Shown here: positions 52,940-63,145 of the stretch, one piece after another
How the letters are laid out: every line of letters begins with the position of its first letter
Numbering within the stretch: the first letter of the stretch is position 1
Assembly: GCA_002027195.1 (NCBI GenBank)
Contig: MWJO01000011.1
Span: forward strand, 59,876-123,875
Source: Streptomyces sp. GKU 895
GTDB lineage: Bacteria > Actinomycetota > Actinomycetes > Streptomycetales > Streptomycetaceae
Reading direction: 5' to 3'
Length of the DNA stretch: 64,000 nucleotides
Made by a program: the position numbers and the translations under genes
Notes under the pieces: generated by a model
What the model was told of the DNA's origin: nothing
Database searches by the model: none
The model's input: the letters and a program-made list of their open reading frames with translations, nothing else

Positions 52940-54175
52940 TCAGTGGTCTGAGTGACGGCCCTTGCCCTTTCCTTTGCCGTCCTTGCCCGGGCGCTTGTGG
53001 CGCTCTTCGTCATCGCGTTCCCGCAACGGCGTCGGCGTCGGCGGGGCGGCAGCCGGAGGCGTCGACGTCGGGGCGACGTCGGCCGGGGGTGCTGAAGTGG
53101 CGGCCATGGGAGTGGGAGACGGGGCCGGGGCCGGGTCGTCGTCGCCCGCGTTCAGCGATGCACCGACGGCCACGGCCGCGCTGAACAGGACGAGGCCGGT
53201 GCCGTAGAAGGCTGCCTTCGAGGCCAGTTTGCGTCCGCCGCGGGGACGGGAGTGCCTGACGGTGGTACGGGCCTCGTGGATCGGCGGCGCAGGCGCCGGC
53301 GGGGTGGGCGGGACGGACAGCAGGGCGGTGCCGTCCGTCCCGGGCGGCCGTGGTGTCCCGTGTCGGCCGGCGAGCCGGTCGGCTGCCTGCTCGGCGGTGA
53401 GCCGGTGGGCCGGGTCCTTCGCGAGCAGGTGCAACACGAGGTCGGAAAGCGGCTGCGGTATCTCGGCGCGCAGTCGGCTGGGCGGCGCCGGGGTGGCGCT
53501 GACCTGCTGCTGTACCACGGCCAGCGAGGTCGCTCCACTGAACGGGGGGCGCCCGGTGAGGAGTTCGTACAGCACGCAGCCGAGGGAGTAGACGTCGGAG
53601 GCGGGCCGGGCGGAGCGGCCCAGGGCCCGTTCGGGCGCGAGATAGTCGGCGGTGCCGAGGATCTTGCCCGTCGCGGTCAGCGTGCTGTCGGCGGCGGCGA
53701 AGCGCGCGATCCCGAAGTCGGCGATCTTCACCGTGCGGTCGGTGGCGAGCATCAGGTTCGCGGGTTTGATGTCCCGGTGGATCACACCCTGCTGGTGTGC
53801 CGCCGAGAGTCCGGCGGCTGCCTGGGCGGCGATGGCTGCGGCCTCTGCCGGGGGCAGGACGCCGCGCAGCGAACGCTCCTGGGCCAGGCTCCAGCCGTCG
53901 ACGAGTTCCATGACCAGGTAGAGCTGGTCACGGTGGGAGCCGAAGTCGTACATCCCCACGACATTGGGGTGGTTGAGCCGGGCCGCGGTCTGTGCCTCGA
54001 GGCGGAACCGCTCGGCGTCCGCCGCCTCTTCGGCGCGCAGGAGTTTGACCGCCACGCGGCGCCCGAGGACTTCGTCGGACGCCCGCCACACCTCGCCCAT
54101 CGCGCCGCGGCCCAGCAGCTCCTGCAGTTGATAGCGGCCTGCCAGCAGCTCCTGCACACCCACCCCGATCACCAT
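52940..54175 (-). CDS. Transmembrane Ser/Thr protein kinase (PknB-like, no PASTA)
   Basis: A 411-residue kinase from ATG 54175 (AAGGGTAAG upstream). The kinase domain (about 15-275) has the Gly loop LLGRGAMGEVW, Lys44 in VAVKLLRA, the catalytic loop VIHRDIKPANLML (Asp135) and DFGIARF. A proline-rich juxtamembrane region leads to one membrane segment (AAFYGTGLVLFSAAVAVGA, about 335-355), then an extracellular Pro/Thr/Ser-rich tail ending in a basic segment KRPGKDGKGKGKGRHSDH. There are no PASTA repeats, so the sensed signal is unknown. It is divergent from the SCO2400-type gene. Confidence 0.93.
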   Translation of the reverse strand: MVIGVGVQELLAGRYQLQELLGRGAMGEVWRASDEVLGRRVAVKLLRAEEAADAERFRLEAQTAARLNHPNVVGMYDFGSHRDQLYLVMELVDGWSLAQERSLRGVLPPAEAAAIAAQAAAGLSAAHQQGVIHRDIKPANLMLATDRTVKIADFGIARFAAADSTLTATGKILGTADYLAPERALGRSARPASDVYSLGCVLYELLTGRPPFSGATSLAVVQQQVSATPAPPSRLRAEIPQPLSDLVLHLLAKDPAHRLTAEQAADRLAGRHGTPRPPGTDGTALLSVPPTPPAPAPPIHEARTTVRHSRPRGGRKLASKAAFYGTGLVLFSAAVAVGASLNAGDDDPAPAPSPTPMAATSAPPADVAPTSTPPAAAPPTPTPLRERDDEERHKRPGKDGKGKGKGRHSDH

Positions 54176-54756
54176 GCTGTTCTTACCCTTGCCGATCCGA
54201 TTGGCATGGTTTGTGGCCATTCGGAACGCGGGGCCAAGCCTACTGCTCGGGCAACGGGGCGCGCCTGACCCACCTGCTACAGCGCATCGGAGCACGGGTC
54301 TGTCACACCTCATCACCTACGTGGTCGGCAGTGAGGGTGCTCGACCGTGACCGCCGCGGTCGAGGTGCCGCTCACCTCAACGGCACGCAGAGGGCCTGCG
54401 CGTGGTGGTCCTCAATTGCGGCCTTCCAGCCGACGTGTATCTGCTCATCGGCCATGGAATCGCCGCACGCCACAGTCAAGCCTGACAGCGAACCGTGCTT
54501 TGCGATACCCGCCTCGCTCGGCCCCGTTCAGCACCGCCCGCGCGCGGCCGGCGGCATCTGACGGCCGCGCGGGCGGCTTTGGACGCGCGGCCTGCAGGAG
54601 ATGCCCGAAGAATCCGTGCAGGAGCATCACACAGGCTGCACACAGGAGATCGAATCCGTCGTTAGCGTGACTGGCCAACCTCCCGTGCGAACGCGCACAG
54701 GCCGTGGCCACGCGGGCCGACGGTACAGCCGACCCAGAAGGACCGGAACACCGCAG
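54176..54756. other. Gene-free divergent region with a strong hairpin
   Basis: A 581-base region between the divergent kinase and SCO2400-type genes. I see no gene in it. It holds a strong GC hairpin at about 54534-54577 (arms CCGCCCGCGCG and CGCGCGGGCGG, with a short extra CG in the left arm) followed by a short T-run, which could be a terminator or attenuator within the leader of the SCO2400-type gene. Confidence 0.4.
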
Positions 54757-55593
54757 ATGGACTACTGCTCCAAGTGTCGACGCCATCTCAACGGCGCCCT
54801 GGTGTGTCCCGGGTGCGGCGCCTACGCCCCTGACATCGCGCCGCCGACAGCAGGAAGTATGAGTGCGCAGTCGGCGACAACCGCCGCGCCGCCCGCACAC
54901 GCCGTCCACGGCCCCTCGGCCTTCGACACATGGCACGACGGCGCGTTGCCGGGCGAGGAGGAGGACGGCGCCGCCTGGGACGCCCCCGACAGCGGCGCCG
55001 CCACCGATGTCGGAGACGTACCCATAGCGCGCGAAGGGCGAGCCGCCCGGCGTCGCCAGCTGGCCCGCTGGAAGAAGAACAAACGGCGGGCAGCCGTCGC
55101 CACCGCCGTCGCACTCGTCGGAGGCGGCCTGACCCTCACCGCGATGGACCGCAGCTCCCCCGACCAGGCAAGGGCGGCCACCGCACCGGACGAGCAGAGC
55201 ATGGGCGGAGTGAAGGAGCAGACGCCCGCGTACGCCCGCCCGACGCCCGCGTCGTCCACCCCTCACCGGTCGTCCAGCACTTCCGAGACAGCGTCCCCGG
55301 CCTCGGACGCCCCCAGGCGGCAGGCCCTGGCGGCCTCCTCCCGCAGCACACCGCCGAGCGCGCGGACGGACGCCGCCGCGCCTCCCGCCCCGGCTACGCC
55401 ATCGCTTCCGCAGCCGAACAACACCCCCTCCCCTTCCGGCGACAACGCTCAGGACCCCACCGGTACGACTGCGGCGCAGCCCTCGGCGCCCGCACCGACC
55501 GAGAGTACGGACCCGGGCACCTCCCAGACCGGTTCCACACCGGCATCGACGTCGCCGCCGGAGTTGTGTCTGCTCGTGCTCTGCATCGGGTGA
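54757..55593 (+). CDS. SCO2400 family protein (zinc ribbon, membrane segment, Pro-rich tail)
   Basis: A 278-residue protein from ATG 54757. It begins with a zinc ribbon, CSKCRRHLNGALVCPGCGAY (residues 4-23), then an acidic linker, then a basic patch before one membrane segment (RAAVATAVALVGGGLTLTAM, about 109-130), and a long Ser/Thr/Pro-rich extracellular tail ending in two cysteines (LCLLVLCIG). This layout marks the Streptomyces SCO2400 family. Its function is unknown. It is divergent from a transmembrane kinase, and the exposed tail resembles that of the kinase, which hints at a shared role at the cell surface. Confidence 0.82.
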   Translation: MDYCSKCRRHLNGALVCPGCGAYAPDIAPPTAGSMSAQSATTAAPPAHAVHGPSAFDTWHDGALPGEEEDGAAWDAPDSGAATDVGDVPIAREGRAARRRQLARWKKNKRRAAVATAVALVGGGLTLTAMDRSSPDQARAATAPDEQSMGGVKEQTPAYARPTPASSTPHRSSSTSETASPASDAPRRQALAASSRSTPPSARTDAAAPPAPATPSLPQPNNTPSPSGDNAQDPTGTTAAQPSAPAPTESTDPGTSQTGSTPASTSPPELCLLVLCIG

Positions 55594-55790
55594 CCCTGCC
55601 GGCAGGCAGCAGCAAGGTGGCGCTGCTCCCCAGGGCGCTGGACTTTCCACGGGCGCGTGGTCGGCGTTCACGCTCGTGCCTGGTGCCGCGTCCGACGATG
55701 TGCGCCGGCCGGTACGGTCAGGGGCAGGGATGCCGGTGGCCCGCCGACACTTCGGCCCTATCGCCGGGCGACGCGGTTTGGTCTCATGTC

Positions 55791-58271
55791 GTGGTGGGGC
55801 GGAGAGGTTACGTCAAGGGCTGGTGGCTGGTCGTCGGCGCGGCTGTGGTGACTTCGGTGGCCGCGTTCGCCAAGTCGGAGCTTCCCGCCGGCGTGGGCGC
55901 GGTCCTGGTCGCCGGGGTGGGGGCCGCGGCCGGTGTGGCGTCCTTGCGGGGCAGCCGGCTGCTGGAGGCACCGACGGCGCGTGAGCGCGGGCTGGTCGTC
56001 GCCCGGCACGGCAGGGTCCCTCGCGTCCGCGACATCGACGATCTGTCAGTCGTACGCGTCCATGGCGCGGGCGGTGACGCGTTCCCCGCATTCATCCCAA
56101 GGGACAAGAGCGCCGAGATCCAGGCGGCCCTGACCTCGCGGCGGTTCGTCCTGCTGGTCGGGGACTCGACCGCGGGAAAGTCGCGTGCGGCGTTCGAGGC
56201 ACTGCGTGAGACATGCCCGACCCACCGTCTGCTCATCCCGGATCCCGAGAGTGGGGCGAACCTGGCGGCCGCCTTCGAGACGGCCGAGTCCATGCGGCCC
56301 TCGGTGATCTGGCTGGACGATCTCGAACGCTATCTGACCTCGGGAAGCGCCCTCGCTCACTTGATCGGGAACGTGATCGTCGGAAGGCCGGGGGTGCTGG
56401 TGGTGGCCACGATCCGCGCCCACGAACGGGCCCGCTTCCGTGGGATCGAGACCTCCCCCGTTCCCGAGGGGGCGGCGGCCGTCTTCGGCCTCGCCCACGA
56501 GATACGGCTCGACCGGCGGTGGAGCGCCGCAGAGCTGCGCCGGGCGTCCGGTCATCTGGAGGACGAGCGCATCGCCCGCGCGATCGAGTCATCCGGCACC
56601 TACGGAATCGCCGAGTTCCTGGCGGCCGGGCCGCGGCTTCTCGCGACCTGGAGGGACGCCTGTTCCCCGGAGGGAGATCACTCACGCGGTGCAGCTCTGG
56701 TGGCCGCCGCGGCCGACGCCTTCTGTGCGGGCTGGACCGCCTACGTCCCCGTTCCGGTGCTGCGCGACCTCCACGAACACCACCTGCTCGCCCTCGGGGG
56801 CGCCCGTGCTCATCCCGAGCCTTGGGAATCCGCGCTGGCCTGGGCGACGCAACCGATCTTCGCCAGCAGCAGCCTCCTGCTCCCCCACCACGACGGCACC
56901 GGCTACCGCGTCTTCGACTACCTGCCCGAAGTGATCGACTCCGAACGCGGAACGCTTGAGATCCCCCAGCCCGTCTGGGACACGCTCATCGCTCATGCCG
57001 ACGCAGCGACCTGCGTCGACCTCGGCTGGGCCGCCCTGCAACGGACCCAGTGGGACGCCGCGACATCCGCCTTCCGCAAGGCGGTCGACGCAGGCGCCCT
57101 CATGGGGGCGATCGGCCTCGCTGAGATATCCGGCAACGCCGGCCGACATTCCGAGGCGATCGAGGCCCTCGCAGCGGCGCTGCGGTCCGCGCCACCGGAC
57201 GCCGCTGCGGACGACGTTTTCGAACTCACCCTTCAACTGGCGTGGTGGACCGGGCAGTCCGGGGGCCTCGACCGGGCGGTTTCGCTCGCCGCCGAAGGAT
57301 ACGAAGGCCTCCTGGAACTCCACGGAAGGATCCACCCGGCCACGATCCGAGCCAGACGGAACCTGATTCGCTGGACGGGCCACCTCGGATCGGCCGCCGA
57401 TGCCCTCGCGATGGCCAGGGAACTCCTCGATGCCGGACAGGCCCTCTGGGGACCGGAGCACCCCCAGGTGTTGGGTCTGCGCTTCGAAGTGGCCTGCTGG
57501 GCGGAAGCCGACGGGCCGTCGGCCGCCGAGCGCGCCTGGCGCGAACTCGACGACGATGCCTCCCGTCTCCTCGGTGACCGCCACGCCCTCACCAACGACA
57601 CCCGCTGGAATCTGGCCGACCGGGTGACCCGAAACGGTGACCGCGAGACCGGACTTCGCCTGCAGAAGGAAGTCATCGAGGGCTCCGCGGTCCTCTACGG
57701 CGCCGACCATCCACGTACCCTGACCCGCACCGTCCAGCTCGCCGCCATGCTGGGACACGCCGGCCACACCGAAGAGGCCCTGGCCACAGCCACCACCGCC
57801 CGCGCCGACTGCGCTCGCGTCGTGGGGCGGAACCACGAACTCACCCACTGCGCCGACTACCAGCTGGGCCTGTGGACCGCCCGCTCCGGAGACACCGATA
57901 CCGCACGAGCCATCTTCACCAGGCTTCTCTCCGTGCTGCCGGACAGCCATCCACTCGCCGGACTGTGCACCCGCCAGACAGTCGAAGGCCCGGGCTCGAC
58001 AACGGACTACTACCTCGCCCCCCGACTGGTGACCGCCGCCGAGAGCCGACACCCGGCGCGCCGCTCGCTGCGGGTGGCGAGGGTCGGGTGGCTGTCGCGC
58101 CGTGTCAGCGCGGCACTTCCACCTCGATGCCGCCGAGCGGGTAGTTCCAGCGCCGGTCGGACCGGGAGCCGCTCTTGCGGGCGCCCTTCAGGTTCTTCAC
58201 GAACGCCCTGCGCTGGGCCGGCGTCGCCGAGCGCCACCGCAGTTCGAGGACCGGGCGCACCGGCGGGATGA
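55791..58271 (+). CDS. P-loop NTPase with TPR-like repeats, membrane-anchored
   Basis: An 826-codon open frame starting at GTG 55791 by similarity of sequence content; the start is uncertain. Two short hydrophobic stretches (WWLVVGAAVVTSVAAFA, about 11-27, and VGAVLVAGVGAAAGVASL) suggest a membrane anchor. The P-loop is GDSTAGKS (about 124-131) and the Walker B is VIWLDDLERYL (Asp176-Asp177). The C-terminal half has TPR-like helical repeats (DAATSAFRKAVDAGALMGAI, GRHSEAIEALAAALRS). The 3' end is doubtful: with one C removed from a run of six at 58017-58023 the protein ends YYLAPDW at 58032, which avoids overlap with the converging gene at 58105. It resembles STAND-type regulatory ATPases. Confidence 0.78.
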   Translation: MVGRRGYVKGWWLVVGAAVVTSVAAFAKSELPAGVGAVLVAGVGAAAGVASLRGSRLLEAPTARERGLVVARHGRVPRVRDIDDLSVVRVHGAGGDAFPAFIPRDKSAEIQAALTSRRFVLLVGDSTAGKSRAAFEALRETCPTHRLLIPDPESGANLAAAFETAESMRPSVIWLDDLERYLTSGSALAHLIGNVIVGRPGVLVVATIRAHERARFRGIETSPVPEGAAAVFGLAHEIRLDRRWSAAELRRASGHLEDERIARAIESSGTYGIAEFLAAGPRLLATWRDACSPEGDHSRGAALVAAAADAFCAGWTAYVPVPVLRDLHEHHLLALGGARAHPEPWESALAWATQPIFASSSLLLPHHDGTGYRVFDYLPEVIDSERGTLEIPQPVWDTLIAHADAATCVDLGWAALQRTQWDAATSAFRKAVDAGALMGAIGLAEISGNAGRHSEAIEALAAALRSAPPDAAADDVFELTLQLAWWTGQSGGLDRAVSLAAEGYEGLLELHGRIHPATIRARRNLIRWTGHLGSAADALAMARELLDAGQALWGPEHPQVLGLRFEVACWAEADGPSAAERAWRELDDDASRLLGDRHALTNDTRWNLADRVTRNGDRETGLRLQKEVIEGSAVLYGADHPRTLTRTVQLAAMLGHAGHTEEALATATTARADCARVVGRNHELTHCADYQLGLWTARSGDTDTARAIFTRLLSVLPDSHPLAGLCTRQTVEGPGSTTDYYLAPRLVTAAESRHPARRSLRVARVGWLSRRVSAALPPRCRRAGSSSAGRTGSRSCGRPSGSSRTPCAGPASPSATAVRGPGAPAG

Positions 58272-58821
58272 GTTCGCGCAGCCGCTGTTCGTACCTGGCG
58301 AGGCTCGCCTCGTAGTCGAACGGCCGGTAGACCAGGTCGAGGTCGATGGACGGTTGCGGGCCGCCCGCCTCGTGCTGACAGGAACTCAGCCAACCGGCCA
58401 GGTGGTCCAGCCCGATCCTGATGTCGGAGGAGACCTGGTCCTGCCACTTGCCGAGGTAGGGCGCGTTCACCGCCTCCGCGGTCACCTCTTCCGGCATCAC
58501 GATCAGACCGCGGACGGCGGTGCCCGACAGGGCGACGTGGATACGTGGCCAGTGTCCGCCGGCCTCGATCCGGAAGGAGGGGAAGTGGCCCGCCATGCCC
58601 ATCCCCGTCCGCAGCTGGGCCCAGTTCATCGCGTCGGACGGGAGCCGCTCGGGCGAGTAGGGCCCGCTGGTGCGGTGCCCGAGGTCGCTCTCCCGCATCA
58701 TGAACACGGCCTCGAACGCGTCACCGCGCAGGGCCATGCTGAGGGGGAAGTAGGCCCCGACCTCCGCCATGAAGGCCTTGCCGGTGATCAGGGCCCCGAT
58801 GCTGGGCCGGTCCGCAGTCAT
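58105..58821 (-). CDS. Hypothetical protein of the WD40-kinase operon
   Basis: A 238-residue protein. The ATG at 58821 overlaps the kinase stop as ATGA, with GGAGGAG upstream, which makes the start reliable. The visible pattern (SIGALITGKAFMAEVGAYFP, MNWAQLRTGMGMAGHFPSFR, QPSIDLDLVYRPFDYEASLA) is real protein sequence, but I recognise no family. It is soluble and without signal peptide. The 3' end overlaps the open end of the converging NTPase gene by 167 bases, which is one reason to think the NTPase truly ends earlier. It is likely co-expressed with the WD40 kinase. Confidence 0.72.
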   Translation of the reverse strand: MTADRPSIGALITGKAFMAEVGAYFPLSMALRGDAFEAVFMMRESDLGHRTSGPYSPERLPSDAMNWAQLRTGMGMAGHFPSFRIEAGGHWPRIHVALSGTAVRGLIVMPEEVTAEAVNAPYLGKWQDQVSSDIRIGLDHLAGWLSSCQHEAGGPQPSIDLDLVYRPFDYEASLARYEQRLRELIPPVRPVLELRWRSATPAQRRAFVKNLKGARKSGSRSDRRWNYPLGGIEVEVPR

Positions 58822-61800
58822 CGCCGTCTCCTCCATCCCCTCCGTGCCGGCCTGGGCGGCACCGGGCCGGGCAGGCTGTCCAGTTCGGCCTGGACGGCGA
58901 GGGTGTCCGGGTGCTGCTCGCCCAGATGCAGCCGCCGTTTCGCCAGCACTTCCCGCAGGGCTTGCGCCGCGTCACCGTGCCGTCCGAGCCGGCGGTGCAC
59001 TCGGGCCAGTCCCACCCGGGCCTCCAGGGTGTGGGGGCCGTCGGGGCCGTAGCGCCGCACGAGTAAGGGCACCAGCCGGTCGTACAGCCGCTCGGCCTCG
59101 TCCAGTTCGCCCTTGTCGGTGAGCAGGGACGCGAGGGCCGCGATCGCCTCCAGGGTGGCCGGATGGTCCGGTCCCAGGTCCCGCTCGCGTTCCGCGGTCA
59201 CCGCCCGGATCAGGGCCAGGGCTTCCATCTGCCGGTTCAGATCGACCAGTACGGCCGCCCAGCCGAGCATCGCGCGCTGCGTCTCCACATACCCGGCGTC
59301 CCACAGATGCGAGCGGACGTCGACGACGAGCTGCCAGGTCCGCTCGGCCGCGACCGGATCGCCCTCGCGGTGCAGGAGGGACGCGGCCTCGGCGAGCATG
59401 TCGAGGTCGTCCTGAAGCTGAGCGGCGAAGTGGTTGGCCCAGAAGGTCTCGGACCGGTTGAGTTCTTCCTCCGGTCTCAGCAGGAGCGTGAACGCCTCGG
59501 CCGTGCCCGGCGTCTTGTCGCGTTCCCGGCTCGCCAGGTCCTCGGCCACGGAGTGCATGTAGAGGCGGTAGCCCGTGTCGTCGCGGGAAGGGACCTTGTC
59601 CAGTTCGGCGGCGAGTTCCAGGGTCCGGGTGACAGCGCGCCGCTGCCGCTCGCCGATACGGGCCATCGCCTCGATGAGCGCCGGGCGGCTGTCGTCACGG
59701 GACGGCAGCTCGACGGCGACCTCGGCCCGCAGCTCCTCGATCACGGGCTCGGACTCCGCGCGCAGCACTCCGGTCGCCGAGCCGAAGTCGTACTCCCAGT
59801 CCAGGGCCCAGGTCAGCAGGCGGCCGCCTTCGTCGCCGGCCAGGAGCAGGGCGCCGTCGGGGGCCAGCGCGATGTCGGTGACCGCGTCGGAGAAGCCGGT
59901 GAACGCCCGCAGTTCCCGGCCGGCCGTCAGGTCCCACAGGCGTGCCTGTCGGTCCTCTCCGCCCGACGCCGCGAGGAGGAAGTCCGGCGTGACGGCGAGG
60001 CTGCGCACGGCGGCGGTGTGTCCGGTGAGCACATGGACGCAACGGGAGGCGGCGACGTCCCACAGCCGGACGGTGCCGTCGGCGGAGCAGGACAGCAGGT
60101 GCCGGCCGTCCGCGCCGGGCAGGACGTCGACCACGGCGTCGGTGTGTCCGGTGAGCACCGCCGCGCACTGTCCGTCGGCGGTCCGCCAGACGCGTACGGT
60201 CGCGTCGGCGCCGCCGGTGACGACATAGCGGCCGTCCTCGCTCAGCCGTGCGGCGCCGATCCACTCCTCGTGCCCGCCCAGCACCCACCGCAGTTCGCCT
60301 GCGTGCAGGTCCCAGATCTTCACCGTGACGTCCTGGCCGCGGGAGAGCCCGTACCGGTGGTCGGCGCTGACGGCCACGTCCAGCACGGCCCCGGGGGTGA
60401 GCCTCCCAGCGTCCGAGGGACCGGCCGCTGGGGATGTCCCAGGCGGCGACGACGCCGTCGGCGGTCCCGGAGAGAGCCACCCGGCCGTCCTCGCTGACCG
60501 CGACGTAGTACACGCGGTCGCGGGGGCTGGTGAACAGCTGGACGATACGCCGGTCGCGGGGCTGCCAGGCGACGACCCGGCCGTCCTCGCCCCCGGACAC
60601 CGCGAGCCGGCCGTCGGCGGTCATCGCCAGGGCGTTGAGGTGTCCGGTGTGCAGGCTGAGCGTGTGCAGCAGCTCCCCGGTCTCCACGTCGAAGACCCAG
60701 GCTTCGGAGTTGCCCGCGCGGGCGAGTGCGGTGGGACTGCGCCCGCTGAGTGCCAGTGCCCAGGACCGGTCGTCGTCGGGGGTGATCCGGCCCGCGGACC
60801 AGGCGTCGACGAGTGCGCTACGGCGGCCGAGGGCACCGAGCCGGCGCCACAGGCGTACGGGGTCGGTGTGGCGCCGGTGGCCGGGCAGGGCGCGGGCGGC
60901 GCGGATCAGTTCGGCCGCCTCCTCCAGCCGTCCGGCCGCGCCGTGCGTGGCCGCCTGGTCCAGCAGTTCGGCCGCTCGGACAGCGGCGGCGGTGACGTCC
61001 CCGGCCTGGTGGGGGCGGACGTAGCTCCAGGGGGCCGGTGGTCCGGCGGGCGGCAGGTGCCAGGCGCGCACCGTCCTGCCCTCGGCGGTGAGAGCGCGGT
61101 GTCCGTCCGCGCTGAGCACTACATCTTGGGCGTCGGGGGTGGACTCCAGGGAGAGGCGGCAGCGGCCCGTGGTGAGGTCCCACACCCGTGACGGCTCGGC
61201 GCGTCCGCCGCTGGAGAAGCCGACCGTGCCGTCCGTGTTCAGGGCTGTCCGGCCGTATCGGGTCTTGAGCTCCCGTGGGGCGGCATCGGAGCCGACGTCG
61301 GCCAGAAGGACGTCAGGGCTGCCGCCGGTGACCGCGGCGAGCCGGCCATCGTCGGTGAACCGCACGCTCAGACAGGCGTGGTCGAACCGGTGGACCAGTG
61401 CGCCGGTTCGGACGTCGTGCACGGAGGTCGTCCGGCGGGTGTGGTCGACGAGGCAGCACAGTCTGCCCCGGGCGCCCAGGAAGTCGACCCTGCTCCCGAA
61501 CTGCCGGACCTCCACGGGTTCGCCGGTCTCCAGATCCCAGGTGACGACCTCGCCCTCGTACCCGCTGGTGACCGCGTGCCGCTGATCCTCCGTCAGCGCG
61601 ACCGCGAGCACCAGCTGGGGTGGCCGGGGAGTTCGAAGCCGGTGGCGGTCTCGAAGTCGAGCGCCAACGCGCGCCGGGTGTCGCCGCCGACGACCAGGAC
61701 GCGTCCGTCGTCGCGGACGGCGAGTGTCTTGGCGCGGTAGGTGTCCAGGTGCAGTTCCTGGCGGCACTCCCCCGTGGGCAGGTCCCAGATCCGCACTCCG

Positions 61801-63140
61801 CCCGCACCGTCCGCCGAGACTCCCGTGGTGCCGTCCGGGGTCAGGGCGAGGGCGGTGATCGGGTCGTCGTGTTCCCCGGGCAGCACCCACTGGGCCGGGG
61901 CGGGCGCGTCCTGCACCGAGGCGAGTGCGGCGGCGATCTGCGGGTCGTGGGGCATCCGCGTGGACGCGTCCCGCAGCAGTTCGGCCGCGGCGGGCGCGTC
62001 GCCCCGCTCGCGGTGCACCAGCGCCAGCAGGTAGGTGCCGTCGTCGGGGTCGCCGAACCGCACGGATTCCAGCTCGTCCACCAGTTCCGCGTCGGTGATC
62101 ACACCGGTCCGCCAGCGGTGCAGTCCGCGGTTGTAGCGGGCGTGCGGGTGGTGGGGGTCCGCCCGCAGGGCGCGGGTCCACAGCTCCTCGGCGCTGTCGC
62201 GGCGGCCGAGGTCCAGCATGGACAGCGCGTGGTTGGAGAGGCTGTCGGCGAGCAGGGTGGCTGCGGACGGCGCGGCGGGGATGAGGGGCCGGAACTCGGC
62301 GCCCGTGACACCTCGACCAGCCGCTCGGCTAGCGGGCCGAGCCGGGAGGGGCGTGCGGCGGGGTCCTTGGCGAAGCACTCGCGCAGCACGTCCAGCATCT
62401 CGGTCGGCACCCGCTGGATCGCGCCCGGCGGCTGGGACCGGGCGAAGTCGTCGAAGGCGTCGCCGGCGGTGGTCCCGTCCCGCACCGGAGGCCCGCCCAG
62501 GAGCATTTCGAACACGGTGACCGCCCAGGACCAGACGTCCGTGGCCGGGGTGAGCCCGGAGGGTGAGCGTGCCTGCTCGGGCGAGCAGTAGGCGGGGTCC
62601 AGGCCGCCCCGGCTGACGAAGGGCTCCGCGTCCCCGGCCGCACGGGCCCGGGCCAGGCCGAAGTCGGTGACCTTGACCGTGCCGTCCCGGGTCAGCATCA
62701 CGTTGGCGGGCTTGACGTCCTGGTGCACGACGCCGTTCTCGTGCGCGTGCTCCAGACCCCAGGCGGCCTGGATCGCGACGTCCAGCAGCGCCGCCAACGG
62801 ATCATCGCCGTACAGGGTCCGGTCGCGGACGGCTTCCGCGAGGCTGCCGCCGTCGGCCCACTCGGCGAAGACCCTGGGGACGTCCTCCAGGGTGCGCACG
62901 TAGACGCAGTTGGCGATGTGCGGGTGCAGGCCCAGCCCCACCCACCACCTCCGCCTCCCGCTCGAAGTCCCCGAGCCCCTCCGGGGAGCGGATGACGGCC
63001 GGGCGCGGGGTCTTCACCGCCAGATCGATGTCCCAGCCCAGGTGGTGGACCCGGTGCACCAGCCCCAGGCCGCCGCTGCGCACCACGTCCAGGACCTCGT
63101 ACAGGTCCAGGATGACGTCCCCGCGGCGCCAGGTGGCCAT
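58818..63140 (-). pseudogene. Ser/Thr kinase with TPR and WD40 domains, frame-disrupted
   Basis: From ATG 63140 to TGA 58818, 1,440 residues if joined. The N-terminal kinase domain (DIDLAVKTPRP, VVHQDVKPANVML with His-Gln-Asp in place of HRD, VKVTDFGLARA) is followed by TPR-like repeats (SLSNHALSMLDLGRRD), about ten WD40 blades (AITALTPDGTTG, VRIWDLPTGECRQELHLD, VTVKIWDLHAGELRWVLGGH, GGADATVRVWRTADGQCAAV) and a second TPR block near the C-terminus (ERDLGPDHPATLEAIAALAS, DEAERLYDRLVPLLVRRYG). Frame changes occur at about 62945, 62310, 61618 and 60395, and cancel in total (+1, -1, -1, +1). I therefore read it as an intact gene with sequence errors. It likely acts as a cytoplasmic signalling scaffold. 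Confidence 0.82.
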
Positions 63141-63145
63141 CGCCG

